Shown: positions 46,434 to 55,955 of the stretch, piece by piece
Numbering within the stretch: position 1 is the first letter of the stretch
Layout of the letters: each line of letters begins with the position of its first letter
Origin: Planctomycetes bacterium syqfu
GTDB taxonomy: Bacteria; Planctomycetota; Phycisphaerae; Phycisphaerales; Phycisphaeraceae
Assembly: GCA_020974905.1 (NCBI GenBank)
Contig: CP087563.1
Location: 6,758,001-6,822,000 of the forward strand
DNA: 64,000 nt
Reading direction: 5' to 3'
Notes under the pieces: generated by a model
What the model was told of the DNA's origin: nothing
The model's input: only the letters and a program-made list of their open reading frames with translations
Database searches by the model: none
Translations under genes and position numbers: made by a program

Positions 46434-47286
46434 GTCCAAACTCCCTCTGTGATTTCACATAAGCAAAAGATTGCGGCTCTGCACGTGGCGTGAACAAGTC
46501 ACGGTTGATGATGGTTTCGCTGTGCCCGATAAACAACGTCCCGTCATCGGCCAACTGCTTACTGAAAATATCCAGGCATTGCTTACGCATTTCATCGTCA
46601 AAATAGATCATCACATTTCGACAAAAGATGACATCAAATTTGCCATGTCGGCCGGTCGCAAGGCGATCCTTGAGATTGACCTTGTCAAAATGAACCATGT
46701 CACGAATGTCAGGTTTGATCTTGTATTCGTCACCTTCGTGATCGAAGTATTTGGAAGTAATGTCAAATGAGAGATTGCCGATAGCCGACTTGGGATACAA
46801 AGCGGACTTGGCAATTTTCAGCACACGATCAGAAATGTCAGTGCCCACGATTTCCACGGACCAGTCCATTGCACGAATGCCCAGTGTCCGACGGACCATC
46901 ATGGCTAAAGTGTAGGGTTCCTGCCCACTACTGCATGCAGCAGACCAGATACGAAGGACCTTGCGATCACGACGCGATTCAATGAGCCCCGGCAGGACGT
47001 TCTTTTCAAAGACGTCCAGTTGCGGTTGATTGCGGAAGAAGCTCGTTTCATTGATGGTGATCTTGGAAAACATCACCTGGAACTCATCTTCGCGATACGG
47101 GCCCATGGTCAGGAATACAATGTATTGATCGTAGTCCTCAATTTCAAGCTCGTTGAGACGATCACCCAATCTGCTTTCCAGCAGGTATTTTTTGCTGTCA
47201 GCAAACCAGATGCCGCTTCGATCATAGATGATCTTTCGCAGTGAGGCATATTGCTGATCGCTCATTGTTTGTGTTGTTAGTGGCAT
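46423..47286 (-). CDS. cheR: CheR chemoreceptor methyltransferase
   Basis: About 287 residues from ATG 47286. A GTG at 47298 and an ATG at 47265 are alternatives. An N-terminal helical CheR domain (YLLESRLGDRLNELEI) is followed by a SAM-binding Rossmann domain with KVLRIWSAACSSGQEPYT, VGTDISDRVL and VIFCRNVMIYFDDEMR. It methylates glutamates of chemoreceptors for adaptation, opposed by CheB in the same operon. It lies between cheW and cheA. Confidence 0.94.
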   Translation of the reverse strand: MPLTTQTMSDQQYASLRKIIYDRSGIWFADSKKYLLESRLGDRLNELEIEDYDQYIVFLTMGPYREDEFQVMFSKITINETSFFRNQPQLDVFEKNVLPGLIESRRDRKVLRIWSAACSSGQEPYTLAMMVRRTLGIRAMDWSVEIVGTDISDRVLKIAKSALYPKSAIGNLSFDITSKYFDHEGDEYKIKPDIRDMVHFDKVNLKDRLATGRHGKFDVIFCRNVMIYFDDEMRKQCLDIFSKQLADDGTLFIGHSETIINRDLFTPRAEPQSFAYVKSQREFGRVA

Positions 47287-47331
47287 GAACCTTCTCACTC
47301 ATACATGAACACCGGATCAGTCAACAGCACA

Positions 47332-47877
47332 TCAAGCTGCGTTACGAGCGGCACCATGCTTGACGGTGCTTTCGATGGCACGAAGTTCTTCAAGGTTAAA
47401 CAACCGTGACAGATCAAGGAGAATCAAGAGGCGATCTTCAAGTTTGCCAATCCCCATGATGTATGAGCTGTCTACGGAAGATGAGGTGATTGAAGGTGTG
47501 GCTTCGACGATGTTGCGGTCAATGCGAAGCACTTCATGCACACAGTCGACAATAAAGCCAAGCACACGACCGTCAACTTCCACGACGATGATCCGGCTGG
47601 ATTCGACGTGCTCGGTCAGTTCCATGTCAAAACGCTTGCGAAGATCGACAACTGGGATAATCCTGCCACGCAGGTTGATGACGCCTTCCACACAATCAGG
47701 GCTTTCGGGCACCTTGGTGATGGTCATCATGCGGTTGATTTCCTGAACCTGCAGAATGTTGACAGCAAATTCTTCGCTACCCACACCAAATGAAACCAAC
47801 TGTAATTGGCTTTCATCGGTCATGTTGTCTGCGATGTCGGATGTTTTTGCCTGTGATTCATTGTTGACTTGAGACAT
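47332..47877 (-). CDS. cheW: CheW chemotaxis coupling protein
   Basis: A 181-residue protein. The CheW fold is shown by LQLVSFGVGSEEFAVNILQV at the start, then CVEGVINLRGRIIPVVDLRK and LGFIVDCVHEVLRI, with RLLILLDLSRL near the end. AGAGGA lies seven bases before ATG 47877. It links chemoreceptors to CheA. The gene immediately upstream in the operon is a decayed chemoreceptor. Confidence 0.95.
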   Translation of the reverse strand: MSQVNNESQAKTSDIADNMTDESQLQLVSFGVGSEEFAVNILQVQEINRMMTITKVPESPDCVEGVINLRGRIIPVVDLRKRFDMELTEHVESSRIIVVEVDGRVLGFIVDCVHEVLRIDRNIVEATPSITSSSVDSSYIMGIGKLEDRLLILLDLSRLFNLEELRAIESTVKHGAARNAA

Positions 47878-47930
47878 GGTTGTATCCTCTGGTATCCGTG
47901 TTTTATCGGTCCAACCTACTGAATGACTTA

Positions 47931-48387
47931 TTACGTCTTGAAACGATTGATGAGGTTTTGCAGTTGTTCAGACTTGCAGTTTCATTGTGATGCTGCAGTG
48001 ACTGCCTGGCTGGCCCCTTTCGGTTGTTTGACGCGTTACTGTACTTATGCTTTCTACATTTCGGGCAATTTCACCTGCCGCTTGAGATTGTTGTGCCGAT
48101 GCAGCAGCAATTGATTCAATTAATGTGACGACTTTTCCAGTATCCTCGACGATGAGATTCAATACCTGCCCGTTTCCTTCGCCAGACTGACACCTTTGAT
48201 GACGCATTACGTGACTTATTCATGCGGTCAACTCCCTGTTCGGTCTGCGTTTGAATGGCGACGATCAATTCGTCAACATCCTTGGTGGGCTGGGTGAGCG
48301 TCCTTGCAGGTTCCACTGGACATTCGCCTGCACGGGCGTGACGGAAAGTGGAGATTGATTCTTTTAACTGCTTTGGCTGATCATGTT
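47931..48387 (-). pseudogene. Decayed methyl-accepting chemotaxis protein, C-terminal part
   Basis: The gap between cheB and cheW reads as an MCP signalling domain broken into frames. One frame holds RTLTQPTKDVDELIVAIQTQ up to about 48200. A second holds VLNLIVEDTGKVVTLIESIA, then AAASAQQSQAAGEIARNVES. A third holds ASQAVTAASQ, a TGA stop, then KSEQLQNLINRFKT ending at TAA 47931-47933. At least two frameshifts and one nonsense codon are needed. The ligand-binding and membrane parts are missing altogether; cheB's stop lies directly at the upstream edge. The gene was probably the cognate receptor of this operon. Confidence 0.82.
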
Positions 48388-49476
48388 TCAGGCAGCCCAT
48401 GTCCGTGCCTGAGCCTGGCTGAGGAGTTGTGCGATCTGGTCGGGATTCATGCTTGCAACGATCAGTCCGGCTTGTGTGACAGCTTTGGGCATGCCGTAGA
48501 CAACACAGCTTTCGTGATCCTGTGCGATGATCGGAGCACCGACTTCGTGAAGCAGTCGTCCGCCTTCCAGCCCGTCGCAACCCATACCGGTGAGGACGAT
48601 GGAAAGCACATTGGCACCAAAGACTTTTGCAGCTGATGAGAACAATTCATCGACGCAGGGTTTGTAGAGTGCGTCCGCCGGTTCGGTTGCCGCTTCGAGT
48701 TGGATGGCAGATGTCCCGATGGTTTTACGGACGCGCAGATGTTTACCACCTTGAGCCAGATACACTTTGCCGTTTTCCATGGGCATATGTCGATCAACGT
48801 GAATCACGGGCACCTTGGCCATGTCATTCATACGCTCGACGAGGCTGGCTGTGAACGTCGCAGGCATATGCTGAGCAATGAGGACCGGATATGGGAATCG
48901 TTCGGGCAATGCGGTGATGAGCTTTTCAAGAACGGGCGGACCACCGGTGCTTGATCCAATGAGAATGGCACGCGGGGGTTTCTTGGTTAATAGCTGCTTG
49001 ACATCAACATGATGATGATCATGGGCGATCGCAGGTTTGGGGGCCGAGACGCCCGAACGCTTGGACTCAACCAACGCGTGAACCTTGGCAAGCAGATCAT
49101 CTCGAATATGCTTGATATCCAGCGAAATCTGAGATTGGTCTTTGGCAATGAAATCGTCAGCACCATAGCGCAACGCTTGCAACGTGACATGCGAGCCTTC
49201 GGTGGTCAGACTTGAGACCATCAGGATACGCGTGTCCGGGCAAAGCCGTTTGATCTGACGACAGGCGGTCAGTCCGTCCATCTCCGGCATCTCGATATCC
49301 AGCGTGATGATGTCCGGCTGGAACTGCTGCGTGAGTTTGATGGCATCAAGACCGTTGCGACCCGTCGCCATCACGCGGACGGACGTGTCGCTTTCAAGCA
49401 TTGAACGAATCGCGTTACGCATGAACGCAGAATCATCAACGACCAATGCATTGATTGTGGGTTTTGGTTCGAGCAC
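48388..49476 (-). CDS. cheB: CheB receptor methylesterase/deamidase
   Basis: A 362-residue protein starting at GTG 49476, with GGAGGG just upstream. The N-terminal receiver has the Asp pair in ALVVDDSAFMRN and the acceptor Asp in IITLDIEMP. The C-terminal esterase domain has the Ser nucleophile in LIGSSTGGP, the catalytic His in LIAQHMPATFTAS and the Asp in VLTGMGCDG. It removes methyl groups from chemoreceptors when phosphorylated by CheA. It is the first gene of the operon. Confidence 0.95.
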   Translation of the reverse strand: MLEPKPTINALVVDDSAFMRNAIRSMLESDTSVRVMATGRNGLDAIKLTQQFQPDIITLDIEMPEMDGLTACRQIKRLCPDTRILMVSSLTTEGSHVTLQALRYGADDFIAKDQSQISLDIKHIRDDLLAKVHALVESKRSGVSAPKPAIAHDHHHVDVKQLLTKKPPRAILIGSSTGGPPVLEKLITALPERFPYPVLIAQHMPATFTASLVERMNDMAKVPVIHVDRHMPMENGKVYLAQGGKHLRVRKTIGTSAIQLEAATEPADALYKPCVDELFSSAAKVFGANVLSIVLTGMGCDGLEGGRLLHEVGAPIIAQDHESCVVYGMPKAVTQAGLIVASMNPDQIAQLLSQAQARTWAA

Positions 49477-49618
49477 TTCGCCCTCCCAATTCAGGTATCA
49501 CTTCACCTGGACCGCAGGTAATGGATACGGACATGGCAAGACATCGGCCAAAAGCGATGTAAGCTTAAGTAAAATTCAATCGGGAATTAGACAAGATTTT
49601 TTTGGGTTATCAATGCAA

Positions 49619-50455
49619 TTAAACCGCATTGGCTGCAGATCTCAGGCTTTCTCGTGCATCAGCAATAGGCACTTGCTGACGTTTACGATTCAGAAAGAAG
49701 CTGACATTCTCATAACCACATGCGTCCAATAAATCCAAGGCTGCAATGTAACCATCACCCACACGTTCCGGACAATGCGCATCAGCACCGATCACGCATG
49801 GGATGTCCCGTTCATGCATTTGCTTGAGAATCGCTGGCGCTGGATTGAACTCCTCAATCACCTTGAGAATGCCCGAGGTGTTGAGTTCCATCGCCATGCC
49901 GGTCTTGGCAATGGCATCTAAACAATGACAGATGTGATCCATCATCGCATCAATATCCCAACGGGCGGCATAGCAGTTTTTTACCAGGTCAGGGTGTGAT
50001 AACGTGTCATACAAACCCGTCTGCGCCACCTTGACCAGGTTGGAGAAGTAGTCCTTGTGATACTGGACCGCATCGTCTTTCCAGAAAATGTCGCGGTACT
50101 CAGGAATCTGTGGGTGCACCGATCCGAGCACATGATTCAGCGGCGCGGAGGCCAATTGCTTTTCGACATAGCTTTCAATGCCCGGCAGCCAATCCGCTTC
50201 GATCCCTAATCGCACGTCGACTTTGCCTGCCCATTCTTCTCGAGTCTGAGCGACAAGGTCCTGATACTCCTGCCACTGGTCTTCACCCATACGGACTGAC
50301 GCAGAGATACCATCAGGCAGGGGGTTATGACAGGTGACGACGATGCCTTTGAGACCGACCTTCTCCGCACGCGCTGCATACTCCGTGGGCATGCCCTTGG
50401 CATGTTTACACAACGGCGTATGCATATGCTGTTCGTAGAGAATCGGCTCGGTCAT
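49619..50455 (-). CDS. PHP-domain phosphatase, histidinol-phosphatase (HisJ) type
   Basis: A 278-residue protein from ATG 50455; a TTG at 50470 is less likely. PHP motifs are present: EQHMHTPLCKHAKG with the first two His, TCHNPLPDG, LGIEADW, LGSVH and TLSHPDLVK. The C-terminus holds VIGADAHCPERVG. These supply the metal ligands of the trinuclear site. By family resemblance it hydrolyses L-histidinol phosphate in histidine synthesis, but other PHP phosphoesterases look alike and there are no his genes next to it. Confidence 0.82.
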   Translation of the reverse strand: MTEPILYEQHMHTPLCKHAKGMPTEYAARAEKVGLKGIVVTCHNPLPDGISASVRMGEDQWQEYQDLVAQTREEWAGKVDVRLGIEADWLPGIESYVEKQLASAPLNHVLGSVHPQIPEYRDIFWKDDAVQYHKDYFSNLVKVAQTGLYDTLSHPDLVKNCYAARWDIDAMMDHICHCLDAIAKTGMAMELNTSGILKVIEEFNPAPAILKQMHERDIPCVIGADAHCPERVGDGYIAALDLLDACGYENVSFFLNRKRQQVPIADARESLRSAANAV

Positions 50456-50561
50456 CACACAAGGCTCCAATATCGGACGTCAAACGTAAAGAGGCAGTTT
50501 AGCTTTTGTCGGCCGATTTGTCGCGTGAGGTGAGACCTTCTGGCAATTCAAGAGAACCGGA

Positions 50562-51524
50562 TCACGAGGTCAACGTCGTCTGTTCCTTGATGCCACGTCC
50601 GTATAACCGCCGGGTGGCAAAGGTCAGAAATGCCAGCAATGCGTAGGTGGGATAGACGATGTATGTAGGCAATTTGGTAACGATACTGTGAAAAGTTGAA
50701 GTTCCAGTAACAGGCAACCAGAGCACTGAAAACAGCAGCACATATGTTGGAAGCCATAGAAAAATCAAAATCTGCATCACGATGCATGTTCGTCTGAAAA
50801 AACCGGGTTTAACCCAGTGAATCAATTGGCCAAGTCGCATCCTGTAAGACAGCAACGCCAGCCAGAGAAAGCTTAGGAAGGCGATTGAGAAGTAACGAGC
50901 ATACAAATGCAGTGGGATATCGATTTTTTGCTGAATGATTACATGCAGATGCATCAGTAGCGATGACAAACACATCATTGTTGAAAAGATTTTTAAACCA
51001 TAAGTTGTAAACCAATGTTTAGGAAATTGATCTATACGTGGGTTAGACTTTGAAATAAGAATCAATCCGATCATCATCAAGATGTTCGGCGACATACGGA
51101 TGAATCGTGCGAATGGGAACCAGGGAGAAAGTAAGAACCGAAAGGCAATAATCAGACAGGAAGCAACCAGGAAGTACGTCATACCGCGTCGGATGTTTTT
51201 AACCCACTTGGGATGACTCAGGAAAATGTTGCTGTTGATGATCGACTTGACGATCTCACTGCCACACTCGGGGCATTGGTTTTGATAATGCTGCGTCCGC
51301 AGATTGTATTGGCAGGTTTCGCAGGCCAGGTCATCATCAACATGTCCCCGGTCATCAAGTTTCACCAGCGTGCGCAGGATCGCTTCATTTGCTGGTCTTT
51401 GACAAGTCGGACATGACGCATTGATGCTGTGACCTCGCAGGCTTTGACCACAGCGACAGGTTACGTGTGTGAGAATGATGCCATCTTCATGATTGACACC
51501 CGGAAAGTTGATTGATGCTGGCAT
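50562..51524 (-). CDS. Zinc-ribbon membrane protein (paralog of next upstream gene)
   Basis: A 320-residue protein. The N-terminus has two zinc ribbons: CRCGQSL with CPTC, then CETCQYNLR with CPECG, a layout common in planctomycete membrane proteins of unknown function. About six transmembrane helices follow. It is paralogous to the protein at 51538-52557 (same ribbons, same YNLRT/CPECG spacing). It is third in the DUF3467 operon, 13 bases after the second gene. No function can be given. Confidence 0.75.
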   Translation of the reverse strand: MPASINFPGVNHEDGIILTHVTCRCGQSLRGHSINASCPTCQRPANEAILRTLVKLDDRGHVDDDLACETCQYNLRTQHYQNQCPECGSEIVKSIINSNIFLSHPKWVKNIRRGMTYFLVASCLIIAFRFLLSPWFPFARFIRMSPNILMMIGLILISKSNPRIDQFPKHWFTTYGLKIFSTMMCLSSLLMHLHVIIQQKIDIPLHLYARYFSIAFLSFLWLALLSYRMRLGQLIHWVKPGFFRRTCIVMQILIFLWLPTYVLLFSVLWLPVTGTSTFHSIVTKLPTYIVYPTYALLAFLTFATRRLYGRGIKEQTTLTS

Positions 51525-51537
51525 GATGGTGTTGCTT

Positions 51538-52557
51538 CTATGAGATACTTGAAGGCGGCTGTGTTGGTGGCGTTTGGCCCGGCGTTTGAGTTGGCTGTTT
51601 TCTCATGACGTTGATCTGTCGTGTGAGTTTGTCAAATTGCCAGTACATCCGAAACGCAACACCGGCGTTGGCTGCAAAGGTCGCGATCATCAGGCAAAGT
51701 AATGCAAGAGCCATGGCAACAGCCAGCAAGTCATTGGGGGTTGGCTGGATTTGGAACTGCGAAAAAACAAGCGTGTAGACGACTGTTAACAGATACAGTC
51801 CACGCGTAAAACCAATATCTCGTTTGAGTTTGGGATGATTCAAATGGGTTGCCAGTAATAGACAGCGTTTGTAGTAAAGCCAACCTGTCATAACCAGACT
51901 CCCTGTCAGCACAATCGACATCAGCAGACTAACGATGTTGAGTGATTCTTCAGAGATACTCAAGGTGGTATTGATCGCAACAATGACATACACAATCGCC
52001 AATATCACCCAGATCGCAGGGATGATCAGTGACAGTTGGCAACCGCGTTTAAGCCAGTAGCAAACCTTCTGGTTGATCGGCAATTGATCGGTAAAAACAT
52101 CCGGTGAAGAAACTTTCCAGACACCGACAAGAGCCATGATCAAGGTGACCACAAAACCTAATGGAATCACGATGGAGGGGAGGATAAACAAAATGCCAAG
52201 TCCGATGAGCAGGTAGGCCAACCGCATCTGTTTGATCCATTGGGCGTCTGCCATGAGCAGGCGATTCTGGATAATGGTTTGGTTGATTGGCATGCCACAT
52301 TCCGGGCATTGCTTGGCATAATGCATGGTCCGCAGGTTGTATGCACACGAACAGCAGGGCAGGTCGGATGTGAGACAGCCTTCATCGTCCAGTACGGTAA
52401 ATTGTTGGTAGATGCTTTGAATGACAGGTGTCTGACAAACCAAGCATGCATCAGTGTGATGAGCCTCAAAAAGGGATTCCTGGCAACGGCAACATTTCAA
52501 GGGTCGCAACAGCCGACCATCGACGCCAATTCCCGGAAGATTCAGGCCCAAAACCAT
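51538..52557 (-). CDS. Zinc-ribbon membrane protein
   Basis: A 339-residue protein starting at ATG 52557 in a TGATG overlap with the DUF3467 gene stop. The first 90 residues hold zinc ribbons: CCRCQESL with CLVC, then CCSCAYNLR with CPECG. Six or so hydrophobic helices follow, and a Pro/Thr/Gln tail ends the protein. Its paralog lies directly downstream. Function unknown. Confidence 0.75.
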   Translation of the reverse strand: MVLGLNLPGIGVDGRLLRPLKCCRCQESLFEAHHTDACLVCQTPVIQSIYQQFTVLDDEGCLTSDLPCCSCAYNLRTMHYAKQCPECGMPINQTIIQNRLLMADAQWIKQMRLAYLLIGLGILFILPSIVIPLGFVVTLIMALVGVWKVSSPDVFTDQLPINQKVCYWLKRGCQLSLIIPAIWVILAIVYVIVAINTTLSISEESLNIVSLLMSIVLTGSLVMTGWLYYKRCLLLATHLNHPKLKRDIGFTRGLYLLTVVYTLVFSQFQIQPTPNDLLAVAMALALLCLMIATFAANAGVAFRMYWQFDKLTRQINVMRKQPTQTPGQTPPTQPPSSIS

Positions 52558-53564
52558 CAATTCCCCTCGTCCGTCTCATTCTGATCTTCATCTTCTGGCG
52601 GCTTGTAGTAGGGATTCTTCGGATCGTAGTCAGGCATGTCGTGTTGCTGATTGAGTTGTTGAATCTGCTGACGACGGTTGGCGATGATGCGCTTCTGGAA
52701 TTCGTCGTAGGTGTTCTTGACCGCTTCGAGCATACGCACGACCTGCGGGGCGGAGATGAACACACGAGCGGTGACCACCGAACGCGGGAAGAAGTTACAG
52801 ATGAAGTCCAGATTGAACTCCGCTGCCGAGTGACTGATCATCACTGCATTGGCGTAGGCTGCGACCAAACCGTCTTCGGGCGTTTTCAGATCATCGTAAA
52901 TGTCTTCAATGCTCGGGTGATTGACGATCTTGGGCTTGACCGGTTCCGGTGGGGCGGATGACGTGGGTGGAGTGACTTCATCCTCTTCGCTGCTGTCTGA
53001 GAATTGATTGGCTGGGGATTGCGCAGATGATTGATTTTCGTCTTCCGATGCAGGGGTAACCTGATCCGGGAGGGCGGTCTGACCAGCAGCTTGGCCACTG
53101 CCTTCACCTTCGCCGGTGTCCAGATGTGGATTGGTTGACGATTCGGCTTGCGGTTGGTCTTGATCAGCCTTTGGCTTAAGTGGTTTTGTCTCTGGCATAC
53201 TCTCAAATGGCTGGGGTTTGTCGCCAGCATCGTCCTGATTCTGCTCCTTGGGCTTGGGCATCGTGGGGAGCATGCCAAAGCGTTCCTGGTATTTCTCCAG
53301 GTTTTTCTCAAGGGTGCTGATCATCTGAGGCAGGACGGCATGGGGGAGCACCACACGCTGGACCACCTGGTGTGGGCGCTGCATGCGGAGCACGAAGTCG
53401 AGAATGAATTCGGTATTACCCATGAGTACGATCGCGCCGGTGGAAAAGACACCACGGCTTACGGACTCGGGAATGCGGGCGCTGAGTTGGTTGTGGCGGA
53501 TCTGGCCGCGGATGAGGTGGTTGTTGTTATCGTCACCGGAAGGTTGCTGTGGCGTCGTGTTCAT
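52557..53564 (-). CDS. Tandem DUF3467 protein with acidic Pro-rich linker
   Basis: A 335-residue protein. Two DUF3467-like domains are seen, at about 22-105 and 235-300. Each has the pattern of a strand ending in EF-I/N-LDF, a basic strand with V-x-R-V, and a following helix. The linker is acidic and rich in Gln, Pro and Ser. DUF3467 proteins are usually single-domain of about 100 residues, so this is a duplication. There is no signal peptide. It is the first gene of a three-gene operon with two zinc-ribbon membrane proteins. Function unknown. Confidence 0.75.
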   Translation of the reverse strand: MNTTPQQPSGDDNNNHLIRGQIRHNQLSARIPESVSRGVFSTGAIVLMGNTEFILDFVLRMQRPHQVVQRVVLPHAVLPQMISTLEKNLEKYQERFGMLPTMPKPKEQNQDDAGDKPQPFESMPETKPLKPKADQDQPQAESSTNPHLDTGEGEGSGQAAGQTALPDQVTPASEDENQSSAQSPANQFSDSSEEDEVTPPTSSAPPEPVKPKIVNHPSIEDIYDDLKTPEDGLVAAYANAVMISHSAAEFNLDFICNFFPRSVVTARVFISAPQVVRMLEAVKNTYDEFQKRIIANRRQQIQQLNQQHDMPDYDPKNPYYKPPEDEDQNETDEGN

Positions 53565-53840
53565 AAATCATCAAACCTGTCAAAATTGAGAATCGGATGG
53601 CGGGAAGGTAGGTACGTCTAGCAGGTCATCCATTTTCCACGCTTTACCGCCAACGTCAATTTGGGACGCCATTATAATAACTTTTTTCCGCACAAACGTT
53701 ACAGACCCAACGCTGAATGTCGTGGATGACTTGTCTGAATAAAGTCGATTTCCCGGAACGTCGATTCATGTTATCACAGGTGCGTCTACCAGGTTCTGAC
53801 GCGTGATTCATGTTGGGGGTAGTGAAAGGTCCGTCACGCC

Positions 53841-55955
53841 ATGCAGCGTCCGTTATCCGGTGTCACCATACCCGGCAAGTGGCTGATTATCTGGACCATG
53901 ATGCTGGTCGGCTTGTGTTGTGCGCCAGCTTTACTGATGGTTGCGGGTGTTGATTTTGGCAACGCTCCCAGTCATTCGATTCTCAATCAAACTTTCGAAA
54001 CCGAGCACGCTGCTTCCGAAGCAATGTTCCATGCCATGAGCGGGAGTTTTCTGCATTCGATCGTGGAGTGGAGTGCGTTCTGCGTGGCGGTGGTCATTGC
54101 TTTGGCTGCCATCTTGCATTACAGCCTCAATGGTCAAAACAGCACGCCGATCATCAGTCTGGTTTTACTCTCTGCCGGGACGATGGATGCGTTTCACGTG
54201 TTGGCAGCAGATCGATTGATTCCCGCAGTAACGGACAACACGACGTTTATACCGTTCACCTGGGCTTTGAGTCGTTTTTTCAACGCTGCGATCACGATCA
54301 TCGGTGTGGGGCTTCTGGTGTTCACACATGAACGCAGGAACCAGCGACGTGTAGGGTTGATTCTGGTGACGAGTCTACTTTTTGCAGGCTGTGGCAGCAT
54401 GCTGGTTTGGGGTTGCGCTCGTTACGAGCACCTGCCGACATCCATTTATCCTGATCAATTCATCTCACGCCCGTGGGACATCCCGCCCTTGGTGTTGTTC
54501 ATCGTGGCGTCACTGGTGGTCATCCCTTCCGCATTACAGCGACATCGCAATGTGTTCCTGCTGGCGATCTGGATGAGTATGATCCCGCAGATCGCCACCC
54601 AGCTTTACATGGCATTAGGATCACGTGCCTTGTTTGACAGTGCCTTTAACGTGGCACATGTGATCAAGATTCTGGCATATGTCATGCCGTTGGGTGGACT
54701 GTGTGCGGACTATGTGCTTTTGCATCTGCAACTGGAACACAGTGTGCGACACATCTCCAGAAGCCGCGCCAAGCTCCGCAAGAAGCATGATCATCTCCAG
54801 GCCGTGCTGGTGAATATTGGGGATGCCATCATCACCGTCAGTCGGCAAGGCAGAATCAAGACGGCCAATCGAACCGCAACACAGCTTTTTGGTCAATCCA
54901 CCAATGCACTCCGAAAAATGCATGTCGAAGATGTGATTAAAGACATGCCCGTGAGTTTTGAAGGGGTCTGTCAACAACTCGATTATGGGCAAGCACAATG
55001 CCAGAGTGCCTACTATCTGGAAGCGACCGGCTGGCATGCAGATCAACATGGCTTTGATGCCGAGGTTGGCGTGAATCGGCTCAGTGACGCGCCGGAGACG
55101 GACTATGTCGTCTCGGTTCACGATTGCACGCAAATCCGTCATGTCACCCGTGAGTTGGCACATGCGCGTGATCAGGCACATCTGGCAGCAGAAGCACGTG
55201 ACCGTCTGCTCTCCAATGTCAGTTTTGAATTGCGCACACCACTTAATGCCATGATGGGGTTTGCGACGCTGCTCGAAGAACAGTTGCGCGACCTGCACAT
55301 GAATGAGTTACTAGAAGATGCTTCAGAGATTCGTCATGCCGGATATCACCTTCAGGAAATGATCAACGAAATTCTCGACCTGGCGACCATCAATCAAGGC
55401 AAGCTCGATATCACCATTGGGCCAGCCAATCTCAAAGAGCTTTGTCACCATGTCATGCAATCGTCTTTAGGCATCATCGAAGCCAGCAGCAACATCATTC
55501 ATCTGCATTGCACAGAGGATCACCTGGTCATTCAGACGGATGCGGATCGTCTGCATCAGATTCTTTTTAACCTGCTGACCAATGCTGCCAAGTTAACCCA
55601 GGACAGCCGGATTGATTTGCATGTCCAAACGCATGATTTTCAGCAGCGTCCGGGTGTGATGATTAATATCCACATTGACGGTTTGAACCTGCCTGATGCA
55701 CAGCAGCAACTGATCTTCGAGATCTTTGGCAACACGTCCGAACCCTCGCATCCGATCATGGGTAGTGGGACCGGCTTGTCCCTGTCTCAGCGTTTGGTGG
55801 ATTTACTGGGGGGGCAGATTCATCTTTCCTGTGATCCGGAATCCGGGACGACCTTCCATCTGCAACTGCCAATCGACGGGCCGGAGCTTGCACCCATTGA
55901 AGTCAAAGACGAATTGAGCACAGCCGAAGTGGAGGTCGTGATCAATGAGCGATGA
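53841..55955 (+). CDS. Membrane histidine-kinase-like protein lacking the phospho-accepting His
   Basis: A 704-residue protein. About seven hydrophobic helices (residues 15-300) resemble the MASE3-type sensor region. A PAS-like domain follows at about 317-430, then a HisKA-like dimerisation helix and an HATPase-like region (about 545-690). In the H-box the sequence is SNVSFELRTPLNAM: Phe462 stands where histidine is expected. The N-box is NLLTNAAKLT, and the second glycine loop GSGTGLSLS is recognisable, but the DxG motif is reduced to DGLNL. It therefore probably cannot autophosphorylate. It overlaps the receiver gene downstream by 11 bases. Confidence 0.85.
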   Translation: MQRPLSGVTIPGKWLIIWTMMLVGLCCAPALLMVAGVDFGNAPSHSILNQTFETEHAASEAMFHAMSGSFLHSIVEWSAFCVAVVIALAAILHYSLNGQNSTPIISLVLLSAGTMDAFHVLAADRLIPAVTDNTTFIPFTWALSRFFNAAITIIGVGLLVFTHERRNQRRVGLILVTSLLFAGCGSMLVWGCARYEHLPTSIYPDQFISRPWDIPPLVLFIVASLVVIPSALQRHRNVFLLAIWMSMIPQIATQLYMALGSRALFDSAFNVAHVIKILAYVMPLGGLCADYVLLHLQLEHSVRHISRSRAKLRKKHDHLQAVLVNIGDAIITVSRQGRIKTANRTATQLFGQSTNALRKMHVEDVIKDMPVSFEGVCQQLDYGQAQCQSAYYLEATGWHADQHGFDAEVGVNRLSDAPETDYVVSVHDCTQIRHVTRELAHARDQAHLAAEARDRLLSNVSFELRTPLNAMMGFATLLEEQLRDLHMNELLEDASEIRHAGYHLQEMINEILDLATINQGKLDITIGPANLKELCHHVMQSSLGIIEASSNIIHLHCTEDHLVIQTDADRLHQILFNLLTNAAKLTQDSRIDLHVQTHDFQQRPGVMINIHIDGLNLPDAQQQLIFEIFGNTSEPSHPIMGSGTGLSLSQRLVDLLGGQIHLSCDPESGTTFHLQLPIDGPELAPIEVKDELSTAEVEVVINER

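Noticed and set aside
52886-53621. Alternative long frames on both strands across the DUF3467 gene
   Set aside because: They are shadows of a repetitive acidic linker; only the minus-strand frame with two DUF3467-like domains makes sense.
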